Assembly: GCF_023155745.1 (NCBI RefSeq)
Contig: NZ_JAKNUS010000002.1
Coordinates: 248,001-312,000, forward strand
Source of the DNA: Microbacterium kunmingense
GTDB taxonomy: Bacteria; Actinomycetota; Actinomycetes; Actinomycetales; Microbacteriaceae
Direction of reading: 5' to 3'
Length of the DNA stretch: 64,000 bases
The notes below the pieces were generated by a model, which was not told the DNA's origin, ran no database searches, and saw only the letters and a program-made list of their open reading frames with translations. Positions 1 to 6,657 of this stretch are shown piece after piece (position 1 is the stretch's first letter; each line of letters opens with the position of its first letter). The translations under genes were made by a program, and so were the position numbers.

Positions 1-1
1 G

Positions 2-430
2 CGGGTGCTGCTCGTCCCCGGCACGGTCATCGCCGTCGGCATGCTCTGGGCCTTCACCACCTTCACCGCCACGACCCCCGTGTGGGCGATCGCCGTCGGA
101 CAGACCGCACTGTCGATCGGCCTCGCGCTGTCGTTCACCCCGCTCTTCACCGCGTCGCTCGCCTCCCTCGACCGGAAGTACTACTCCTACGGCTCCGCGG
201 TCGTCGGGACGGTGCAGCAGGTCGCCGGCGCAGCGGGCATCGCCCTGTTCATCACGGTCATGTCGAGCGTGCATTCCGCCGCCGAAGCGGCAGGCGCGCC
301 CGACGCGGGTGCCCAGGGCGCGCACGCGGCGTTCCTCCTGGCTGCCATCGTGTCGATCCCGCTGCTGTTCAGCGCCTTCCTCGTGCGCAAGCCCGCGGAC
401 GAGGGGCTGCCGATCCCGGCCGCACACTGA
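2..430 (+). CDS. MFS multidrug exporter, C-terminal end (partial)
   Basis: Only the last 142 codons are inside the window; the start lies upstream of base 1. The visible part is strongly hydrophobic, with about four membrane spans separated by short loops, and ends in a short charged tail (RKPADEG). The penultimate spans with GTVQQVAGAAG followed by a small Ala/Gly-rich loop resemble the last spans of DHA2-type 14-span proton-driven drug exporters. Family level is reasonable; the substrate cannot be told. It is followed by an 89-base gap holding the promoter of the next gene. Confidence 0.75.
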   Translation, partial: RVLLVPGTVIAVGMLWAFTTFTATTPVWAIAVGQTALSIGLALSFTPLFTASLASLDRKYYSYGSAVVGTVQQVAGAAGIALFITVMSSVHSAAEAAGAPDAGAQGAHAAFLLAAIVSIPLLFSAFLVRKPADEGLPIPAAH

Positions 431-487
431 GGCGTAGCGGCCCGGAGCCGACGGGGCAACCCCGGGCACGCGGACGAGCGGCCGGCC

Positions 488-493
488 TAGCGT
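488..493 (+). promoter_or_regulatory. -10 hexamer TAGCGT of the DJ-1/PfpI gene
   Basis: TAGCGT lies 26 bases before the ATG at 520. Unlike many genes here, this one would have a short leader that contains the AAAGGA ribosome site. No clear -35 element is visible. Confidence 0.4.
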
Positions 494-519
494 GGGTGCA
501 CCCCACGAAAGGATGAATC

Positions 520-1068
520 ATGGCCGATCTCACGGGCAAGACCGTCGCCTTCCTCCTCACGGACGGCTACGAGGACAGCGAGCTGACCAGCCCCTGGCAG
601 GCGGTGACCGGCGCCGGCGCACGGGCGGACCTGGTCTCCCCCGCATCCGGCAGCGTCACGGGCAAGAAGGGTCATGAGCAGGCGGTCGACATCGCGGTCA
701 GCGGCGCCGACGCATCGTCCTACGACGCGCTCGTCCTCCCCGGGGGCGTCGTGAACGCGGATCACCTGAGAATGGATGAGGCGGCGGTGGCATTCGCCCG
801 CGAGTTCTTCGCCCAGCACAAGCCCGTCGGCGTCATCTGCCACGGCGCCTGGATCCTCATCGAGGCGGGTGCCGTGGATGGTCGCACGCTCACCAGCTAC
901 CCGAGCCTGAAGACCGACCTGAAGAACGCCGGAGCCCGGTGGGTGGACGAGGAGGTCGTCATCGACCAGGGCCTGGTGTCGAGCCGGACGCCCGATGACC
1001 TCCCCGCGTTCAACGCCAAGGTCGTCGAAGAGATCGCGGAGGGGACGCACTCCGGTCAGACGCTCTGA
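520..1068 (+). CDS. DJ-1/PfpI family protein (type 1 glutamine amidotransferase-like)
   Basis: This 182-residue protein has the full DJ-1/PfpI fold length. Glu18 in GYEDSE and the nucleophile elbow Cys107-His108 in GVICHGAW are the expected residues, and LVLPGGVVN (71-79) is the usual loop. Relatives (YhbO, PfpI, DJ-1) act as stress-related deglycases or aldehyde-handling hydrolases in the cytoplasm; which reaction applies here is not known. The ATG is preceded by AAAGGA at a normal distance, so the start is well supported. The gene stands alone and faces a gene on the other strand. Confidence 0.88.
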   Translation: MADLTGKTVAFLLTDGYEDSELTSPWQAVTGAGARADLVSPASGSVTGKKGHEQAVDIAVSGADASSYDALVLPGGVVNADHLRMDEAAVAFAREFFAQHKPVGVICHGAWILIEAGAVDGRTLTSYPSLKTDLKNAGARWVDEEVVIDQGLVSSRTPDDLPAFNAKVVEEIAEGTHSGQTL

Positions 1069-1079
1069 CCGCGAGGGCT

Positions 1080-1220
1080 TCAGACGCCGCAGGCGCTCCC
1101 GCCGCAGCACGAGCCCGCGGCACTGGGCGCGCCGAGCAGGTTCTCACCCGGAACGAGCTGCTTCACGTCCTCGTCGATCTCGGCGGCGGGGTTCTCGGTG
1201 GCGGAGTTCTGCGTGGTCAT
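1080..1220 (-). CDS. 46-residue peptide with a Cys-rich C-terminal tail
   Basis: A short reading frame starts at ATG 1218-1220 and ends 46 codons later. The N-terminal half is acidic and polar (MTTQNSATENPAAEIDED); the end is SCCGGSACGV with three cysteines in eight residues. I recognise no family. A TAGCAT hexamer sits six bases upstream of the ATG, the same spacing as many genes here, so it is probably expressed as a leaderless mRNA; the GGAAGG next to the ATG is too close to be a normal ribosome site. It lies between the DJ-1 gene and the Fpg-like gene. The Cys tail could bind a metal or be modified; no function is claimed. Confidence 0.6.
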   Translation of the reverse strand: MTTQNSATENPAAEIDEDVKQLVPGENLLGAPSAAGSCCGGSACGV

Positions 1221-1226
1221 CCTTCC

Positions 1227-1232
1227 ATGCTA
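1227..1232 (-). promoter_or_regulatory. -10 hexamer TAGCAT, Cys-tail peptide
   Basis: TAGCAT on the minus strand ends six bases before the ATG of the peptide, so transcription should begin at or next to the start codon. Confidence 0.45.
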
Positions 1233-1262
1233 ATCCGATCCCCGCGGGCCGGGCGTCCCCGC

Positions 1263-2111
1263 TCAGTCAGCGGGACCCTGGCACGTCGGACAGTACTGCG
1301 CCGATCCCTTGGACCCCGGTACGTCCGCCACGACTCCGCCGCACACTGGGCAGGCCTCCCCGGTCCGGCCGTGCACCCGCATCGCCGCGGCCTTGGCCTG
1401 CTTGAGCTTCGGAAGCGGGATGCTGCGACGCGCGGGCACAGCGTCGGCGAGCTCGTCGCGCACCGCCTGGAACAGCGCTTCGCGTTCGGCGTCGTCCAGG
1501 GCGGCCGCGTGCGTGGTCGGCGCGATCTTCGCGCGGTGCAGGATCTCGTCGGAGTAGGCGTTGCCGATGCCCGAGATGCTCTCCTGCTCCTGCAGCAGTG
1601 CCTTCAGCTGCTTGCGCCGGCCCAGGGTGATCCGGTCGAAGTCGGCCCGGGTGTAGGTGGGAGACATCGGGTCGGGTCCGAGCTTCTTCACCGCCGGAAC
1701 ATCCTGCGGGTGATCCACGAGCGACAGGGCGACGGAGAGCCACTCCCCGGCATCGGTGAACTCCAGCGCGGTGTCGTCGTCGAGCTCGAGCGTGGCGATC
1801 ACGGCGGCGGGCGGAGGGGGCGGGTCCGACGCATCCCCGGTGTGTTCCCCGTCGGCGTCGTCCTCCACCCGGTGGCGCACCCACCCGGCGCGTCCGAGGG
1901 TGACGACGAGGTCGCCGCGGTCGGTGTCGATGTCGAGGTGCTTGCCGAAGCGCGTCACCCCGGTGATCGTGGCCCCGATCAGGTCCTCCACCGGCCTGTC
2001 GCGCGTCTTCCACGCGCGGAACTCGCCCACGTCCGCACCGACGATCCGACGGTGGGTCACCGTCTCGTCGAGGACGTCTGCGAGAACCTGGACTTCGGGC
2101 GATTCGGGCAT
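1263..2111 (-). CDS. Fpg/Nei family DNA glycosylase
   Basis: The protein begins MPESPEV, so Pro2 (Schiff-base nucleophile after Met removal) and Glu3 are in place. The C-terminus has a complete zinc finger, Cys254-x2-Cys257 and Cys274-x2-Cys277. Length (282) fits Fpg/Nei enzymes, which remove oxidised bases from DNA and cut the strand by beta/delta elimination. An acidic, Pro-rich insert (DASDPPPPP) lies in the N-terminal domain. AAAGGA stands ten bases before the ATG. Whether it prefers 8-oxoguanine (Fpg) or oxidised pyrimidines (Nei) cannot be read from the sequence, so no symbol is given. Confidence 0.92.
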   Translation of the reverse strand: MPESPEVQVLADVLDETVTHRRIVGADVGEFRAWKTRDRPVEDLIGATITGVTRFGKHLDIDTDRGDLVVTLGRAGWVRHRVEDDADGEHTGDASDPPPPPAAVIATLELDDDTALEFTDAGEWLSVALSLVDHPQDVPAVKKLGPDPMSPTYTRADFDRITLGRRKQLKALLQEQESISGIGNAYSDEILHRAKIAPTTHAAALDDAEREALFQAVRDELADAVPARRSIPLPKLKQAKAAAMRVHGRTGEACPVCGGVVADVPGSKGSAQYCPTCQGPAD

Positions 2112-2156
2112 GCGGTCATCCTTTCATCGACGGCCGACCTGAGGCATCCGCATGCC

Positions 2157-2162
2157 TACAAT
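2157..2162 (+). promoter_or_regulatory. -10 hexamer TACAAT
   Basis: TACAAT ends six bases before the ATG at 2169, predicting a leaderless transcript for the Cys/His-containing protein. Confidence 0.45.
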
Positions 2163-2168
2163 CGCCGC

Positions 2169-2529
2169 ATGGCGACCGCGACGATCTGGTGCCGCAGCAG
2201 ACGCGCCGGCGCCGTCTGCACCCGTCCGGCCGGCCATGCGGGGCTGCACAACCGCGTCGGCACCGGGAGGATGTGGTCCACCGCGCAGGCCGACGGGCCT
2301 CGGTGCGCAGGGAGCGGCATGCCGGGAGGCGCCGCACCTCCCCTCTCCGACGGATTCCCTCACGGTCGGGCGGTGTGCCCGGTCTGCTGGGACTTCGTCG
2401 ACCTCGAAGACGGCACGCTGGCACGCCACGACGCCTTCACGGGCCCGTCCGACGAGCAGGACGCCGTGGCGCGCGGCATGGTTCAACGCGCACGGCTGGA
2501 CCGACAAGACGTCCACCGCGTCGGACTAG
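2169..2529 (+). pseudogene. Cys/His-containing small protein with a one-base frameshift near 2464-2476
   Basis: From ATG 2169 the frame codes a protein with paired Cys/His groups (WCRSRRAGAVC, CTRPAGHAGLH, VCPVCWDF) that look like metal-binding sites. Near GTGGCGCGCGGC (2466-2477) the coding signal moves to the next frame, which reads AAWFNAHGWTDKTSTASD and stops at 2527-2529. In that tail every third codon base is G or C. The original frame instead runs 120 bases antisense into the neighbouring gene. Removing one base gives a continuous protein of about 119 residues. The span of 361 bases (3n+1) agrees with one inserted base. The cause is either a real mutation or a sequence error. Family unknown. 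Confidence 0.65.
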
Positions 2530-2855
2530 AACTCATCTCCCCAGTTCAGTCCCTCGCGCGGATCCGAGGCGACGCGCATCACCGGCCGCTGCTCGCTCGT
2601 CAGCGACTTCAGCTGAGCGACGACCGCGGGCGCGGAGAGCTCTGAACCCGTCAGCGGGGCGTCCTTGACCACGATCTGGCTCGCCGGGCCGACCAGGAAG
2701 GTCGCGTTGATCGTCGAGCCGTCCGGCTCGCGGACCGGGATCTCCACGATATGGGCGGCGTGTGCGGCGCCGAGCGATTCGCTGTAGTCGAGGAGGGCCG
2801 CGGCGACATCGTCCCCCGTCAGGAACTCACTCCCGGCGTAGACGATGATCTTCAT
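2526..2855 (-). CDS. Hypothetical protein, 109 residues
   Basis: The protein is small, soluble and not recognised. It starts MKIIVYAGSEFLTG, an alternating hydrophobic beta-strand pattern, and has no signal peptide or membrane span. The end of the gene overlaps the corrected end of the opposite-strand gene by four bases. TAGACA lies six bases before the ATG. Its codon pattern (G or C at most third positions) supports a real gene. Confidence 0.7.
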   Translation of the reverse strand: MKIIVYAGSEFLTGDDVAAALLDYSESLGAAHAAHIVEIPVREPDGSTINATFLVGPASQIVVKDAPLTGSELSAPAVVAQLKSLTSEQRPVMRVASDPREGLNWGDEF

Positions 2856-2861
2856 GCCTCA

Positions 2862-2867
2862 TGTCTA
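2862..2867 (-). promoter_or_regulatory. -10 hexamer TAGACA
   Basis: TAGACA on the minus strand ends six bases before the ATG at 2853-2855. It lacks the final T, so the call is weaker than for the others. Confidence 0.3.
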
Positions 2868-2949
2868 CCCCGCCACCCCCGCGGGGAGGTGCCCCCTTGC
2901 CAACCCGGCCGGGGCGAGGTACACGGGTCGTCCTCCCCGAGGGAATGGG

Positions 2950-2955
2950 TAGCGT
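2950..2955 (+). promoter_or_regulatory. -10 hexamer TAGCGT
   Basis: TAGCGT ends six bases before ATG 2962. This spacing favours that ATG over the two in-frame GTG codons just upstream, which lie between hexamer and ATG. Confidence 0.45.
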
Positions 2956-2961
2956 GTGGTG

Positions 2962-3354
2962 ATGACCTCTCCGCAGCTGCTCGCCCTCGGCTCCGAAGCG
3001 TTCGTCTCCCTGACGACCTTCCGGCGCACCGGAATCGGGGTGTCCACCCCGGTATGGATCGCGCGGGACGGCGATGCGCTGGTGGTCACCACGCCGGCGC
3101 ACTCGGGGAAGGTCAAGCGGCTGCGCAAGAACGCGTCCGTGACCCTGTGCCCGAGCGGGCGGATGGGCAACGTCGACCCTCACGCACCGCTGGTGACGGC
3201 GACGGCGTCGATCGAGGCCGACCCCGCGGAGGTGCAGCGCTGCTCGGAGGTGCTTCACGCCAAGTACGGGGCCGAGTACACCATGATCATGGGCATCGAG
3301 AGCCGCTTCGCGGGCGGCCGACAGGATCGGGTGATCCTGCGGATCACGGATTGA
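2962..3354 (+). CDS. PPOX-class F420-dependent oxidoreductase
   Basis: The 130-residue protein has the split-barrel flavin/deazaflavin-binding fold of the pyridoxamine 5'-phosphate oxidase family. The stretch FVSLTTFRRTGIGVSTPVW, then DALVVTT and GKVKRLRKNASVTLCP, matches the small actinobacterial F420-dependent branch. These proteins reduce substrates with F420H2; the substrate here is unknown. ATG 2962 is preferred over GTG 2956 and 2959 because of the promoter position. The gene ends 15 bases before the stop of the converging hydrolase gene. Confidence 0.85.
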   Translation: MTSPQLLALGSEAFVSLTTFRRTGIGVSTPVWIARDGDALVVTTPAHSGKVKRLRKNASVTLCPSGRMGNVDPHAPLVTATASIEADPAEVQRCSEVLHAKYGAEYTMIMGIESRFAGGRQDRVILRITD

Positions 3355-3369
3355 CCAGACCCTTCCCGG

Positions 3370-3933
3370 TCAGTCCCAGTCGAGGTACTCCTCGATGAAC
3401 AGCGCCGTCTCGATCGGATGCGACATCGGGAAGAGGTGGTCGCCCGCAACGGTGCGAACCGTCGCCCGATCGGGAGCCGACGCCTGCAGTCGCTCCCCGT
3501 TCACCGCCGGGGTCACCGCGTCTTCCGCTCCCTGGATGATCAGGACGGGGATGCCCGGCGCCAGCGGCGCGCCGGCGTCCTCCGCGCCGAGGAGGAGCAA
3601 TCCGTCCACCCGCGCGGTGTGCTCGGCCGCCACGGCCCGCGCGACGGTGCCCCCGGGGCCATGACCGCCCACCCAGGTGTCCTCGAGGCCGACGTGCTCG
3701 AGGACGGCGATGACGTCGGCCACCCGCTCGTCGACGGAGGCGTCCGCGCCGCCGGGCTCGTCGATGCGGATGATGCGGAAGCCCGCTTCCTCCGCGAGAT
3801 AGTGAGTGATGGCGCCCAGGGCGTCGCCCTCGAGGCTGTGCTCGGGGATGAGGACGAGCGACACCGGGCCCTCGCCCTCGTCGATGAACGGGATGACACG
3901 GGCGTCTCGGGTGACGGTCTGCAGGGCGGGCAA
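3370..3933 (-). CDS. Alpha/beta-hydrolase fold protein lacking the serine nucleophile
   Basis: The 187-residue protein has the core of the alpha/beta-hydrolase fold. The expected acid (Asp139 in IQGAEDAVTP) and base (His166 in AGDHLFP) are present. The nucleophile elbow, normally G-x-S-x-G, reads G90-H-G-P-G94, so the catalytic serine is replaced by Gly92. It is shorter than usual (about 250), without a cap domain. It may be non-catalytic or use another residue. The start is TTG at 3931-3933, supported by GAGAGGAT upstream. Confidence 0.75.
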   Translation of the reverse strand: MPALQTVTRDARVIPFIDEGEGPVSLVLIPEHSLEGDALGAITHYLAEEAGFRIIRIDEPGGADASVDERVADVIAVLEHVGLEDTWVGGHGPGGTVARAVAAEHTARVDGLLLLGAEDAGAPLAPGIPVLIIQGAEDAVTPAVNGERLQASAPDRATVRTVAGDHLFPMSHPIETALFIEEYLDWD

Positions 3934-3956
3934 CGTGATCCTCTCGACGACGGGAC

Positions 3957-3983
3957 GGGGCGTCCGGTGCCGGAGAACGCCCC
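3957..3983 (-). promoter_or_regulatory. Stem-loop in the hydrolase leader
   Basis: GGGGCGT (3957-3963) pairs with ACGCCCC (3977-3983), with CCGGTGCCGG inside the loop. It falls exactly at the predicted 5' end of the hydrolase mRNA, 24 bases before the start codon, so it would be a 5' leader hairpin rather than a terminator of ychF. Confidence 0.4.
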
Positions 3984-3987
3984 GACG

Positions 3988-3993
3988 AGCCTA
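3988..3993 (-). promoter_or_regulatory. -10 hexamer TAGGCT of the hydrolase gene
   Basis: TAGGCT is the same hexamer as upstream of ychF, glpX and the methyltransferase. Transcription should start near 3981-3983, giving a leader of about 50 bases. Confidence 0.4.
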
Positions 3994-4034
3994 CCCGGTG
4001 GCGCCTCAGAGCTCCGGAAGATCGGCGCCGGCGA

Positions 4035-5108
4035 TCAGTTGTTGAAGCGGAACTCCACCACGTCGCCGTCCTGCATGACGTAGTCCTTGCCCTCCAGGCG
4101 CGCCTTGCCCTTCGCACGCGCTTCGGCGACGGAGCCGAGGGCGACGAGGTCGTCGAAGGAGATGACCTCGGCCTTGATGAAGCCCTTCTCGAAGTCGGTG
4201 TGGATCACCCCGGCGGCCTGCGGCGCCTTCCAGCCCTTGCCGATCGTCCAGGCCCGCGCCTCCTTGGGGCCTGCGGTGAGGTAGGTCTGAAGGCCCAGCG
4301 TGTCGAAGCCGATGCGCGCGAGCTGGTCGAGTCCGGACTCGGTCTGCCCCGTGGAAGCCAGGAGTTCCGCCGCATCCTCAGGATCGAGGTCGATCAGCTC
4401 CGATTCGATCTTGGCGTCGAGGAACACCGCCTGTGCCGGAGCGACGAGAGCCGCCAGCTCGGCCTTGCGCGCGTCGTCGGTGAGGACGGCCTCGTCGACG
4501 TTGAAGACGAAGATGAAGGGCTTGGCCGTCAGAAGGCCCAGCTCCTTGATCGGGGACAGGTCCCGTCCCGACGCCGAGAGCAGGACGCCCTTGTGCAGCG
4601 CCTCCTGGGCGGCGAGGGCGGTCTCGAGCACGGCGGGGTCGAGCTTCTTGCCCTTGACCTCCTTCTCGTACCGGGTGATCGCCTTCTCCAGCGTCTGGAG
4701 GTCGGCGAGCTGCAGCTCGGCGTTGATCGTCTCCATGTCGCCCGCGGGATTGACCGCCCCGTCGACGTGGACGACGTCGTCGTCGGCGAAGCCCCGCACC
4801 ACCTGGGCGATGGCGTCGGCCTCGCGGATGTTCGCCAGGAACTGGTTGCCCAGCCCCTCCCCCTCGCTCGCGCCGCGGACGATGCCGGCGATGTCGACGA
4901 ACGACACCGCCGCCGGCACGACGCGTTCGCTGTGGAAGACCTCGGCGAGAGCGTTCAGGCGCGGATCGGGAAGGTTCACCACCCCGACGTTGGGTTCGAT
5001 CGTCGCGAACGGGTAGTTCGCCGCGAGCACCTGGTTCTTGGTGAGGGCGTTGAAGAGCGTCGACTTGCCGACGTTGGGAAGACCGACGATTCCGATGGTG
5101 AGAGCCAC
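4035..5108 (-). CDS. ychF: Redox-regulated ATPase YchF (Obg-type P-loop protein)
   Basis: The 357-residue protein starts MALTIGIVGLPNVGKST, with the P-loop GLPNVGKST, and ends in the TGS-like domain (DYVMQDGDVVEFRFNN). It is the universal YchF/OLA1 ATPase, a cytoplasmic ribosome-associated P-loop protein linked to stress response. GTG 5106-5108 is chosen because TAGGCT lies eight bases upstream and the product then begins as family members do; an ATG two codons earlier (5112-5114) is possible. It is the neighbour of a methyltransferase on the same strand, each with its own promoter. Confidence 0.95.
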   Translation of the reverse strand: MALTIGIVGLPNVGKSTLFNALTKNQVLAANYPFATIEPNVGVVNLPDPRLNALAEVFHSERVVPAAVSFVDIAGIVRGASEGEGLGNQFLANIREADAIAQVVRGFADDDVVHVDGAVNPAGDMETINAELQLADLQTLEKAITRYEKEVKGKKLDPAVLETALAAQEALHKGVLLSASGRDLSPIKELGLLTAKPFIFVFNVDEAVLTDDARKAELAALVAPAQAVFLDAKIESELIDLDPEDAAELLASTGQTESGLDQLARIGFDTLGLQTYLTAGPKEARAWTIGKGWKAPQAAGVIHTDFEKGFIKAEVISFDDLVALGSVAEARAKGKARLEGKDYVMQDGDVVEFRFNN

Positions 5109-5116
5109 GGGCATCC

Positions 5117-5122
5117 AGCCTA
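5117..5122 (-). promoter_or_regulatory. -10 hexamer TAGGCT of ychF
   Basis: The hexamer ends eight bases before GTG 5108 and only two before the alternative ATG 5114, so it argues for the GTG. Confidence 0.45.
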
Positions 5123-5150
5123 CCGGGGGTGCGTCCCGTTCCCGTCGTCC

Positions 5151-5900
5151 TCAGCGCCGCGCGACGGCGCGATAGGCCTCGGTGCGGTAGGGCAGGGTGA
5201 CGACCCCCCGCTCGGCGCGTTCGTCGAACAGCGTGCCGACCTCATCCAGAATCCGCCGGCGCGTGACGTCGTCGGCGGTGATGACGTAGCTGCGCGAGGC
5301 GACCATGTCGAGGAACTCCTCGCGGCCGAGCGGTCGACCCCATTCCCACACCCGGGTCTGGAAGGAATCGAAGGGCGGATGCGGCGGCGGACCGCCGTCG
5401 GCGATGAGCTGTTCCGCCACCGACCCGTGCATGATCTCGGTGAGGCGACGCACCCAGGCCACGCCGTCGTCACGGACGTTCCACACCAGACCGAGAACGC
5501 CGCCCGCGCGCAGCACCCTGCCCGCTTCCGCGGCGCCCAGGACCGGATCGACCCAGTGCCAGGCCTGGCCGCTGAGGACGGCATCGACAGACGCGTCGGG
5601 AAGCGGCATCCGCTCCGCCGTCCCGATGAAGGTGGGCGTCCCCGGCACCCGTCGACGCAGTTCGGCGAGCATGTCGGGGTCGGGATCGATCGCGACGACA
5701 TCGGCCTCGAGCTCGCGCAGCACCCGGGTGAGCTTGCCCGTGCCGGCGCCGACGTCGACCGTGCGCAGGCGTCGGGAACCGGCTGCGGCGAGTGGTTCGA
5801 GAAGCCACGCGACCGCCTCGGCCGGATAGTCGGGTCGACCGCTCTCGTAGCGTGCGGCGTGCCGCCCGAACGACGTGGACATCTCCTCACGGCTGACCAT
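5151..5900 (-). CDS. Class I SAM-dependent methyltransferase
   Basis: The 249-residue protein has motif I VDVGAGTGKLT (about 47-57), an acidic end of strand beta-2 (VVAIDPDPDM), and GQAWHWVDP at the motif IV region, typical of the Methyltransf_11/UbiE-like group of small-molecule methyltransferases. The substrate is unknown. The N-terminal sequence FGRHAARYESGRPDYP is the usual substrate-side lid of this subfamily. TAGGCT lies six bases before the ATG at 5898-5900; an internal ATG (seventh codon) preceded by GAGGAG is less likely. Confidence 0.88.
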   Translation of the reverse strand: MVSREEMSTSFGRHAARYESGRPDYPAEAVAWLLEPLAAAGSRRLRTVDVGAGTGKLTRVLRELEADVVAIDPDPDMLAELRRRVPGTPTFIGTAERMPLPDASVDAVLSGQAWHWVDPVLGAAEAGRVLRAGGVLGLVWNVRDDGVAWVRRLTEIMHGSVAEQLIADGGPPPHPPFDSFQTRVWEWGRPLGREEFLDMVASRSYVITADDVTRRRILDEVGTLFDERAERGVVTLPYRTEAYRAVARR

Positions 5901-5906
5901 TCCCCG

Positions 5907-5912
5907 AGCCTA
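5907..5912 (-). promoter_or_regulatory. -10 hexamer TAGGCT of the methyltransferase
   Basis: TAGGCT ends six bases before the ATG, predicting a leaderless mRNA. Confidence 0.45.
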
Positions 5913-5982
5913 CGCCGGGGCGATCCGGGGAACCCCGGCGCGCCTCGGACGCGCCGCCCGACGCGGCGGCGAGGCTGGGGTC

Positions 5983-6600
5983 GTGGCCCTGGACTTCACC
6001 GCGATCGACTTCGAGACGGCGAATTCCAGCAGCGCCTCGGCATGCGCGGTGGGTCTGGCCCGCGTCCGCGACGGCGAGGTCGTCGCCACCGCCGGGTGGC
6101 TCATCCGTCCGCCCGTCGGGCACGATCACTTCTTCGACATCAACATGCGCATCCACGGGATCCGTCCCGACGACGTCGTCGATGCCCCGACCTGGTCGCA
6201 GCAGCTGGGCGATCTGACCGCGTTCGCCGGGGCCGACGTGCTCGTTGCCCACAACGCCGGCTTCGACATGGCCGTGCTCTCGCGGGCGTGCGAGGCGACC
6301 GGCGAGGAATGCCCGCCCTATCGTTACGCGTGCAGTCTGCAGGTGGCGCGCAAGGTGTACCAGCTGCCGTCCTACCGCCTCCCCTTCGTCGCCGCGGAGG
6401 CCGGCTTCGCCGAGTTCGCCCACCACAACGCCGTCGCCGACGCCCTCGCCTGCGCGCACGTGATGATCGATGCCGCTCGACGAGTCGCCGCCGATGACAT
6501 CGACGACCTCGCGACGTGGACCGGCGTCCGGGTTTCTCAGATCGCCGTTCGCGACGCACCCGCTCCACGGCGCTCGGTGGCGTTCGACGCGGTGGCCTGA
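5983..6600 (+). CDS. DEDDh 3'-5' exonuclease domain protein
   Basis: The 205-residue protein is essentially one exonuclease domain of the DnaQ-like fold. The four acidic residues and the His are visible: Asp9 and Glu11 (AIDFET), Asp95 (HNAGFD), then His148 and Asp153 in the H-x4-D motif (HHNAVAD). Such proteins degrade DNA or RNA from the 3' end with two metal ions. There is no BRCT or polymerase domain attached, so it is a stand-alone DnaQ-like enzyme. The GTG at 5983 is taken because the product then starts just before the first catalytic motif; GAGG is about ten bases upstream. Confidence 0.88.
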   Translation: MALDFTAIDFETANSSSASACAVGLARVRDGEVVATAGWLIRPPVGHDHFFDINMRIHGIRPDDVVDAPTWSQQLGDLTAFAGADVLVAHNAGFDMAVLSRACEATGEECPPYRYACSLQVARKVYQLPSYRLPFVAAEAGFAEFAHHNAVADALACAHVMIDAARRVAADDIDDLATWTGVRVSQIAVRDAPAPRRSVAFDAVA

Positions 6601-6657
6601 CCGCGCACCCGCGCGCGCCGCAGCACCGATGTCCGACCCCTCGGGCAGGGTGAGGTC

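Noticed and set aside
3957..3983. Hairpin downstream of ychF as its terminator
   Set aside because: It lies just downstream of the TAGGCT promoter of the next gene, at that mRNA's 5' end, so a leader role fits better.
4200..6497. Plus-strand open frame of 765 codons across ychF and the methyltransferase
   Set aside because: It is antisense to two clear genes; open antisense frames are common at this GC content, and it has no domain or ribosome site.
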